Assembly (NCBI GenBank): GCA_027943335.1
Contig: BSBK01008416.1
Location: 96,001 to 160,000, forward strand
Direction: 5' to 3'
Length of the DNA: 64,000 nt
DNA from: Chamaecyparis obtusa
Taxonomy: Eukaryota; Streptophyta; Pinopsida; Cupressales; Cupressaceae
A model generated the notes under the pieces. It made no database searches and was not told the origin of the DNA. It worked only from the letters and a program-made list of their open reading frames with translations. Of this stretch, positions 56,838 through 64,000 are shown piece by piece (positions within the stretch are counted from its first letter, which is position 1; every line of letters starts with the position of its first letter). The position numbers and the translations under genes are program-made.

Positions 56838-58302
56838 TTAGTGAGCCTCGGATAGGGGAATGACCCCTAACTTACCTCTTAGATACACAAATGCATCCTT
56901 AGGTAGTGGTTTGGTAAAAATATCTGCAATCTGCTCTTTTGTATGAATATATTCTAATCTGATTTCCTTGTCCTGCACCAATTCTCTGACAAAATGATAT
57001 TTAATAGCAATATGCTTGGTTTTGGAATGCATCACTGGATTCTTCGAAATGTTTATTGCACTGGTATTGTCACAAAATATAAAAAACTAGTTCTTTGATT
57101 TCAACCTTCATACCTTCTAATAACTGTTTAAACCAAACAATATTTGAACAATTTACTGCAGCAGCAACATATTCTGCTTCAGCTGTGGATTGAGATGTGC
57201 AATTCTGCTTTTTACTGGTCCAGGATACCAGTCTTTTTCCAAGAAAAAATGCTCCACCACTTGTACTTTTTCTGTCATCAATGTTCCCTGCCCAATCAAC
57301 ATCAGTAAACACTTTTAAGTCTAGATTGCCTCCAAATTTATACCACAGACCATATTCTTCAGTTCCTCTTAAGTATCTTAAGATTCTTTTGATTGCCATC
57401 ATATGATTTTCCTTAGGTTTTTCTGAGAATCTAGCTACTATACCGACTGCTAAGGCAATATTAGGTCTTGTATGTACTACATACTGCAATTTTCCAATCA
57501 TAGATTGGTATAGGGTCTGATCAACTTCTTTTGAATCATCATTTTTGGTAAGTTTAAGTCCAGTACACATGGGTGTACCAACTAGTTTTGAATCTTCCAT
57601 ACCAAACTTCTTAAGTATTTCCTTAATGTATTTAGATTGAGTAATGTATATACCATTCTTGCTTTGCTGAATTTGAAGACCAACAAAGAATTTTATTAAA
57701 CCAAACATAGACATTTCAAATTCTTTGTTCATTTTCTCTGAAAATTCTTTGCACTGATCATCATTCCCTGTAAATATAGTATCATCTACAAATATTTCTG
57801 CCAGTACAATTTTGTCATCCGGTCCTTCTTTAATATATAGATTGCTGTTATCATTTGCTCTTTTGAAATTAATCTGAATCAAATAGTTATGGAGTCTTTC
57901 ATACCATGCTCTAGGAGCTTGTTTCAAACGATACAATGCTTTGTGTAACCTGCAGACCATGTCCCTTTTATCTGGATCAAAAAAACCTTCAGGTTGTTTA
58001 ATGTAGACTTCTTCATCAAGAATTCCATTGAGAAATGCAGATTTTATATCCATCTGATATACCTTAAATCCTTTGTGTGCTGCACAAGCAAGTAGAGTTC
58101 TTACACCTTCTAATCTTGCAACAGAAGCAAAAGTTTCTCCATAATCTATACCTTCTTCTTGAGAATAACCTTTACATACCAATCTAGCTTTGTTTCTAGA
58201 TACTTGACCATCTTCATTCAGCTTATTCCTGAATACCCATTTTGTTCCAATTACATTCTTGTCCTTAGGTCTAGGTACAAGAGTCCATGTTTTGTTCTTT
58301 TA
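56838..58302 (-). pseudogene. G reverse transcriptase and RNase H
   Basis: One frame from about 58300 to 57070 reads KTWTLVPRPKDKNVIGTKWV, RLVCKGYSQEEGIDYGETFA, YQMDIKSAFLNGILDEEVYI and KALYRLKQAPRAWYE, with the active-site box EIFVDDTIFTGND intact near 57770. Then come QSMIGKLQYVVHTRPNIALA, DVDWAGNIDDRKSTSGGAFF and SWTSKKQNCTSQSTAEAEYV. A single frame change near 57075 leads to the last RNase H part (KHIAIKYHFVRELV, EQIADIFTKPLPKDAF) and the natural end at 56838. RT and RNase H make the DNA copy. Apart from the frame change and a stop at 58300 it looks catalytically complete. Confidence 0.95.
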
Positions 58303-58611
58303 TATTTGTTCTAATTCTTCATTCATTGCTTCAATCCAACTTTCATGATCCAATGCATCTTTGATATTTCTAGGTTCAAAATCAGTAAGCAGACATGTAC
58401 CTTTTAGCTTGCTTCTTGTCATAGTACCATCTAATTTGTTTCCAATAATTTGATCTGGTGTATGATGTCTTCTGACATATTTGGCTAGTATAGGTTCCTT
58501 TCTTTTTGAATGAGTCATGCTGTTGTCTTCTAGGATCTCTTCTTCAGGTTGCTCGGGCTCGGTAGATATTTGCTCGGTAACTTCAGGCTGAGACTCGGTC
58601 TGAATTTCTTC
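58303..58611 (-). pseudogene. G integrase-RT linker
   Basis: This is a Glu/Thr/Ser/Gln-rich stretch, with TEQISTEPEQPEEEI near 58560, then MTHSKRKEPILAKYV and SWIEAMNEELEQI leading into RT. It is in phase with both neighbours. A stop precedes it near 58612 and another ends it near 58300. It is a normal feature of copia polyproteins between integrase and RT. Confidence 0.85.
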
Positions 58612-59880
58612 CTATGACTCGGTTTGAACTTCTTCCTGTGACTTGGTTTGTGACTCGGTAACTATGCTCAGCTCGGTAGATATAGTTTCCTCATTGATAG
58701 TTGTGTCTGCCAATGTTTCAGGTTCAATGTAAATGAATCTTCTGTAGTTCTCAGGTTCCCTTTTGCTTTCTTCTTCAGTCTTTTCTGCAAACTCATCAAA
58801 TTTTACATGTATACTTTCTATGACTTTGTGAGTAGATAAGTTCAGACATTTGTATGCCTTGCTTTTGCTAGAATATCCTAGGAATATTCCTTCATCACTT
58901 TTCACATCAAATTTATTTCTTCTGGATTCTTTTAGGATATAACACTTGCTACCAAATATTTTCATGTAACTTACATTGGGTTTATAGCCATACCATAATT
59001 CATAAGGAGTTTTGAATGTGTCTTTCTTCAATTGTACTCGGTTCAAGGTATGAACTGCAGTGCTGATAGCTTCCTTCCAGTACTTTATAGCGATGTTCTT
59101 TTCTATCATTAGAGTCCTTGCACAATCCATAATAGATCTATTTCTTCTTTCTGCTATTCCATTCTGCTCAGGAGTTCTAGGAGCTGATACCTACCTTTTG
59201 ATTCCTCTTTCAATGCAAAAATTGTTAAAATCATGGGAGATGAATTCACCACCTCTGTCTGATCTTAAGCATTTCAATCTTTTCCCTATTTCCTTTTCCA
59301 CTCTTGCCAAATACCATTTGAACTTTTCAAATGCTTCTAACTTTTCTCTTAAATACATAACAGTCATCATTCTAGAATAATCATCAACGAAAAGAATAAA
59401 GAATTTATCTCCAGTATAGCTTTGTATTCCAATAGGTCCACATAAATCAGTATGTACAATTTCCAAAATTTCTTTAGACTGATAGTTCTTACTCTTGAAA
59501 CTAGTTTTACTCATTTTGCCAATCTGACAATTCTTACATAGACCAGTATCAGGTTTCTTCAAAGTAGGAATGCCTCTAACCTTCTTGAATTTGCTTATTT
59601 TTATCATGTTATCAAAATTCACATGACATAACCTTTTGTGCCATAGCCAACTTTCTTCAATTCGAGAAATAAAACATGAATATTCACTGAGATCAAGATA
59701 AAATAAGTTACCTTTTGTTTGATTGCCCGATCCAATGAGTTTTCCTTTTTCATTCAGCAGTCTTGCTTGACCATTCATGAATTCAACCTTGAAACCAGTG
59801 TTGATTAGCTGTGCTACACTTAGAAGATTATGTTTTAGTCCTTCAACCCAATAAGCATTATCACATATGAGTTCTTTGGT
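58612..59880 (-). pseudogene. G integrase
   Basis: Zinc-binding part: SWLWHKRLCHVNFDNMIKI ... GLCKNCQIGKM. Core: EIVHTDLCGPIGIQSYTG, FVDDYSRMMTVMYLREK and KCLRSDRGGEF, with all visible catalytic acids kept. A stop near 59190 precedes the third acidic region (PEQNGIAERRNRS), and the C-terminal part reads TPYELWYGYKPNVSYMKIFG and SDEGIFLGYSSKSKAYKC. It is in frame with gag upstream and RT downstream. One stop is the only visible defect. Confidence 0.93.
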
Positions 59881-61076
59881 TAATGAGATTCTTCCTTTTT
59901 CTTTTATACAACAAGGTTCATTGTTTCCAAATCTTACATTGCCACTATCATAGTCTTCTAGATATTCAAATTTTGTCTTGTCACCAGTCATGTGGTGTGA
60001 ACATCCACTGTCTATTATCCAAATATCATCTTTGCTTATATGAGAAATAAGTGCCATCTTATCTTCATCATCATCAGATTCATCTTTTATAGCAATAAAG
60101 ACAATTTCTTCTTCACTATCATCAGAATCTTTAGCCATAAAACATGTTTTCTTACCTTTATCCTTGAATGATTTGAAATTCTTTTTTCCATAGTACTTGT
60201 GACTTCTCTTCTCTTCCTTGACCTGTTTGTTTGGGCACCTAGCTGCAATATGTCCAATTTCTTCACATGAAAAATAGATTAAAGGAGTTTTACCTTTATA
60301 TTTACCTTTCCCTTTGGAGTACTTCTTTGCAAGTAATGCTTCTACAATTTCAAGATCACTATCAAAACTTTCTTCTGATACTTCTTCACTTTCTGACTGA
60401 AATTCTTTAATTTTCTTATTCTTCTTTAGTGAAACCTTGGCCTCAAATGTTGATTCAATATTTTTGGAACTTGGAACATAGTTGTCATAGTTGTCTAATT
60501 CAAAGGCTGTCAATCTTCCAACTAAAGCATCCAAAGTTATATTGTGGTTTGTTTCACATCTTCTTTCTTGAATGGCTGATACTCCTATTGCATAGATAGG
60601 GAGTAATGTTCTGAGTACCTTACTTATAACAGTTTCATCTGAGATTGTTCCTCCAGAAGCTCTAATTGCACTTACACTTGCTTTGATTCTTTCAACATAT
60701 TTTGCAATGTTTTCATCTTCCTTCATAGTCATCTTGTCAAACTGTCCTCTTAGGCTTTCTCCTTGGCTCTTTTCACATTTGCATCACCACCATATATTTT
60801 CTTCAGTGTCATCCACATTTCATATGTAGTAGTGCATTCTTTAATATCATCAAATTCTTCATAGCTGAGAGCAGATGCAATGTCTATCATCATGGTGTTA
60901 TGAGTCTTTTTCTCTGCAATGTCTTCAATAGTTAATGCGCCAGTAGGAACTGTGTATTCTTCATCAATGTATTTGCATCCTGAATCACCAATGGAAGCCA
61001 GATGAAGTCGCATGAGACCTTGCCATGCTAAAAAGTTATCTCTGTTGAGCTTTGGAATTTCCCTCTTGTAAGACAT
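59881..61076 (-). pseudogene. G gag and protease
   Basis: The most likely start is ATG 61076 (MSYKREIPKLNRDNFLAWQG), 50 bases from the primer site. Gag body: DIASALSYEEFDDIKE, TYEMWMTLKKIYGG. A frame change near 60740 leads to ENIAKYVERIKASVSAIRAS and LDALVGRLTAFELDNYD. The single knuckle reads YFSCEEIGHIAARC, so its first Cys has become Tyr. Protease signature: WIIDSGCSHHMTGD near 60000-60020. It is closely related to the gag of element A at 2914. Confidence 0.92.
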
Positions 61077-61125
61077 CCTGATCTTTAGCTTAGGTCCTTG
61101 AAACCCTTCCTGCAAGCACCAAAAA

Positions 61126-61139
61126 GCTCTGATACCAAT
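61126..61139 (-). other. Primer binding site of G
   Basis: gctctgataccaat on the + strand; its reverse is a perfect initiator tRNA-Met primer site adjoining the LTR. Confidence 0.93.
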
Positions 61140-62388
61140 TGATGGAATATGGATAAAGTGACTGAGAGTGGGGGGGGTGAATCAGTCAACCATAAAACAC
61201 TTCACAATTATTTACTTCCAGATCCCTTAGGATATCTTAATGAATATTATCTGTTTAGCACTCGGTAAATAGATTGCAGTAACTTTGAAGATGCAGAAAG
61301 TATTAGCAAAATTATCTTTAGATATTCATCAGCACTTGTATATGATTAACATAGCAATTAAGAACACAAGAGACACAAAATTTAATGTGGAAACCCAATA
61401 TGTGAAAAACCACCAATGTATCTAGATACTGATTTTCACTTTTCTGAAGTGATGCCCGGTTAGAAGCCAACCCGGTAAAAGGTTACAAAACACACTGTTA
61501 GGTGTGACCTTGTTAGAGGATTTAATCACCCTGCTAGGAGTGGCCTGGTAAGAGGTCTTGAAAACAATTCAATGGAATTGTCACCTTGTTAGAGGATTTA
61601 CAATATGGTTGTTAAACCAACTCGGTGAAGAGATTTAGAATTCACTGTTACAATGATAAAAAGGTAACAATGAAAATGACCTATATAATAATGCAACTGC
61701 CTTGTTGATTACAGATCTTTGTTCTACATAAGTGTGATCCTTCCTGATCGAATAAATCTCTGCTGCACCTTAAGGATATCTGAACATCCTTCACAAATTT
61801 GCACACACCTTTTCTGTCTTTCTTCTGTAAATCTTCTGCTGTGTATCTTGTTTATTTTTCACATTTGACCTTATATTTATATGACTTTAGATTTTTCAAA
61901 TCGGCATAACTTAGCATAACAATCGGCTGAATTAAGAAAACTTTATTTGCAAAAATCCTTCAAGGGCCGACAGTGCTCGGTGACCATAACTTTTACAATC
62001 TTTTAGAGACCGAGGGAACTCGATAAACACCGACAATCCTTTACCTTCGATAACCGACTGAACTCGGTAAATGCTAACTTTTCTTCAACAACCGACTGAA
62101 CTCGGTAAATGCTAACTTTTCTTCGACAATTGACTGAACTCGGTAAATGCTGATTTTCTTTGATAACCGAGTGAACTTGGTAAGCACTAATTTTCTTTGA
62201 TAACCGAGTGGACTTGGTAAGCACTGATTTTCTTTGATAACCGAGTGGACTCGGTAAGCATTAATATTACTGCCTGACAGACCGACTGAGCTCAGTAGGA
62301 ACTGATTGCTATGGACTATGACATTGTGTGACATCAAAGACAATACATAATTTGAGTAGCAATTTCCTTCAGACAATTGTTTCCAACA
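61140..62388 (-). repeat. 5' LTR of G
   Basis: Begins tgatggaatatgg and ends ttccaaca. A run of eight Gs near 61171 is length-variable against the partner. The 38-bp tandem array lies at 62042-62275. It is followed by the ACAAC duplication. Confidence 0.95.
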
Positions 62389-62393
62389 ACAAC

Positions 62394-62470
62394 ATCATAG
62401 AAGGGTGAAAAACATATGAGAGAACAATATCCTCATATTTTTGATGAAATCCAAGAGGAAGTTCATACCT
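62394..62470 (+). pseudogene. E chromodomain, C-terminal end
   Basis: After the G insertion the host protein resumes with KGEKHMREQYPHIFDEIQEE, the usual close of a DEL/Tekay chromodomain, preceded by one stop. It shows that G landed inside the chromodomain codons. Confidence 0.85.
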
Positions 62471-62481
62471 AGGGGGGAGGA
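62471..62481 (+). other. Polypurine tract of E
   Basis: aggggggagga directly precedes TGTGAGG, marking the start of the 3' LTR. Confidence 0.9.
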
Positions 62482-64000
62482 TGTGAGGCCTCACCCCGTA
62501 CCTTCATTTCATAGAAGTCTATTACCACCTTATGACTATCCTATTGATATAATATTTTGTTAAGTTGGACTATTTGGATAGGGACTTTATATTTTTGATA
62601 CTATGTGATGACCTATGATTATGTGGATGATGGTTTAGGATGTATTTCCATGATTTTCTTATTAGGTCTTGATTTGATGGTATTAATGAATTACTAAATT
62701 TAGAATATTATGCTTTAATTTCATGTTTATGCAAGAAAAGTCTATGTGAGAGAGAGGATCATGGTTAATGAGTTAGGTTAATTGATATATTAATGTGTTC
62801 ATGAATTAACTTGCTTTGAATTTAGGAATTGTATTATTGAAAGTTATGTGGATTTTTTGTGATAAAGTTTGGATACAATTGGAATTATATGATGTAAATG
62901 AGTGTGATTATTTATGATGTGTTTTATATGTATAGGTCATTTTATCTTTAATGAGCTAGTGATATTTTATCTAGTGTGTAAGAAATGACCATGGAATTAT
63001 AAGGGGAAATTAAAGATGGATACAAGAGAGAAATAAACTCATTGTTATGTATAATGTTGTAAAGTAATGTTTGATTTTATTATTTAAATGTGTTTATTTG
63101 TTTATTTTAAATTAATGTCTACTTGGTATGCCATGTATGTAGTGACGTGTAGTAACTTATTGTGGTGTCAATTGACACATTTGTTTGTGAGTTGGCATGG
63201 CCAAGTACATTATTTATTAGTTTTCTTCCACCTTTGAGTCACCTTGTAGAATCCCAAGGTTAGGTATCTTGGTTGTTGAGCCTTGGGAGGGAATCTTATT
63301 TCAAATTTTTGTGAGTTAACTCTTAGTGGACTTTTGAGAGGTTAAAAGTATCCCTAGGGGTTAGTTAGGGTTAAAATGAGATAACCCCATAGGTGTACTT
63401 TGGGTTGGGGTCAAACTTTGACCAATAGGATATTTTTATACCATTTTTGCCTCTTCTAAAAATATCTTTTTGGAAGGTGACAAATTTGGGAAGTGTGTCA
63501 TGTCTTCCTCTCTTTGTAATTTTGAATTTCCCTCTTGATGGAGAGAGAACCCTAGGTTAGTGTGCCCAATCATCTTTGAGGTTAGGTAGGGTTTTCCTTT
63601 TTATTTGGATGGAGAGGAATTTGGTAGGTTGATTTCTTACTCTCCAATTTTGGAGATTTCTAGTGGACTTAGTAGGTTTTGGTGGACTTAGCAAGGAAAG
63701 ATTTTAGGAAAGGGAGCTCTTCTCAAACCCTCATTTGCCATAGCTTGGAGTAAGGTTGGTTGGCTTGTCATGGAAGACTTTTTTCTTTCACTTTTATGAA
63801 AAATGTAGATTTTTGGTGTGTTATTGTTTATGGTTTTGTGAAGCTTTATGCTTTCTTTCATGGCTTCTTGTTTATTTCTATTTGCTAGTTTTATTTTAGT
63901 GTCTTTGTTTTATTAGGGTGTGCAAGGAAAAATTCACCTTTGGGAGGAAAGAGAGTCTTTATGGGTGAGGGCTTTAGTTGGGAATGACCATTTAGTGTAG
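62482..64000 (+). repeat. 3' LTR of chromovirus E (runs off the window)
   Basis: Starts TGTGAGGCCTCACCCC and continues to the window end. 62936-64000 matches 29216-30308 along its length. The start and layout resemble solo LTR H. There are no real genes in it. Confidence 0.9.

Larger units (their letters stand above)
55260..62388 (-). mobile_element. Copia element G, full length, 7.1 kb
   Basis: LTR pair 55260-56506 and 61140-62388, primer site, polypurine tract, one near-intact gag-pol frame on the minus strand and a perfect 5-bp target-site duplication. The LTRs differ by a few per cent on sight, and the pol frame has only three stops and two frame changes. It is probably the youngest full-length element here. 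It is inserted in the chromodomain of E. Confidence 0.95.

Overview
The window looks like intergenic heterochromatin from a seed plant with a very large, AT-rich genome. The mixture of old, heavily mutated Ty3/gypsy and Ty1/copia LTR retrotransposons is what one sees in gymnosperms, but assigning it to a gymnosperm is an inference. I found no intact host gene, no tRNA or rRNA gene and no CRISPR. Almost every coding trace is a retrotransposon pseudogene, and most can be placed in a nested stack dated by terminal repeats, primer sites and target-site duplications (TSDs).

Left part (1-29.2 kb). A truncated + strand copia element (A, about 1.6-4.37 kb) sits beside or inside the 3' LTR of a large minus-strand Ty3/gypsy element of the Tat type. 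Read leftward on the minus strand, the Tat element has gag (27.7-26.48 kb, continuing at 18.12 kb), gag/protease (17.7-15.4 kb), reverse transcriptase and RNase H (14.6-13.2 kb), a second RNase H (13.2-12.8 kb) and integrase (12.8-11.4 kb). Tandem arrays follow, then an oppositely oriented plant-mobile-domain (PMD) gene with its own TATA-like box (6.48-8.98 kb), another tandem array, a polypurine tract and an LTR ending at 5356. Its gag is split by element C (18122-26475). C has copia-like ends but no polymerase genes. Instead it carries ORF1 (coiled coil plus five CCHC knuckles) and a decayed ORF2 of about 1,210 codons that I do not recognise. C is the best candidate for an undescribed system.

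Right part (29.2-64 kb). This is best read as one + strand DEL/Tekay-like chromovirus (E) broken up by later insertions. Its probable 5' LTR lies in two pieces (29.2-31.5 and 44.5-46.0 kb) separated by copia D0. D0 contains a second copy of its own family (D1), and one LTR of D1 contains a solo gypsy LTR (H). E's gag is interrupted by F, an internally deleted chromovirus (46131-50490). E's pol runs from 50.5 to 55.26 kb, and its chromodomain is cut by a fairly young full-length copia G (55260-62388). E's 3' LTR starts at 62482 and leaves the window.

None of the elements looks able to transpose by itself, because every polyprotein has stops, frameshifts or lost catalytic residues. G and D1 are closest to intact, each with essentially one long frame broken by a few stops. 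Many stops fall where the family has CAG or CGA codons, as expected from deamination of methylated cytosine.
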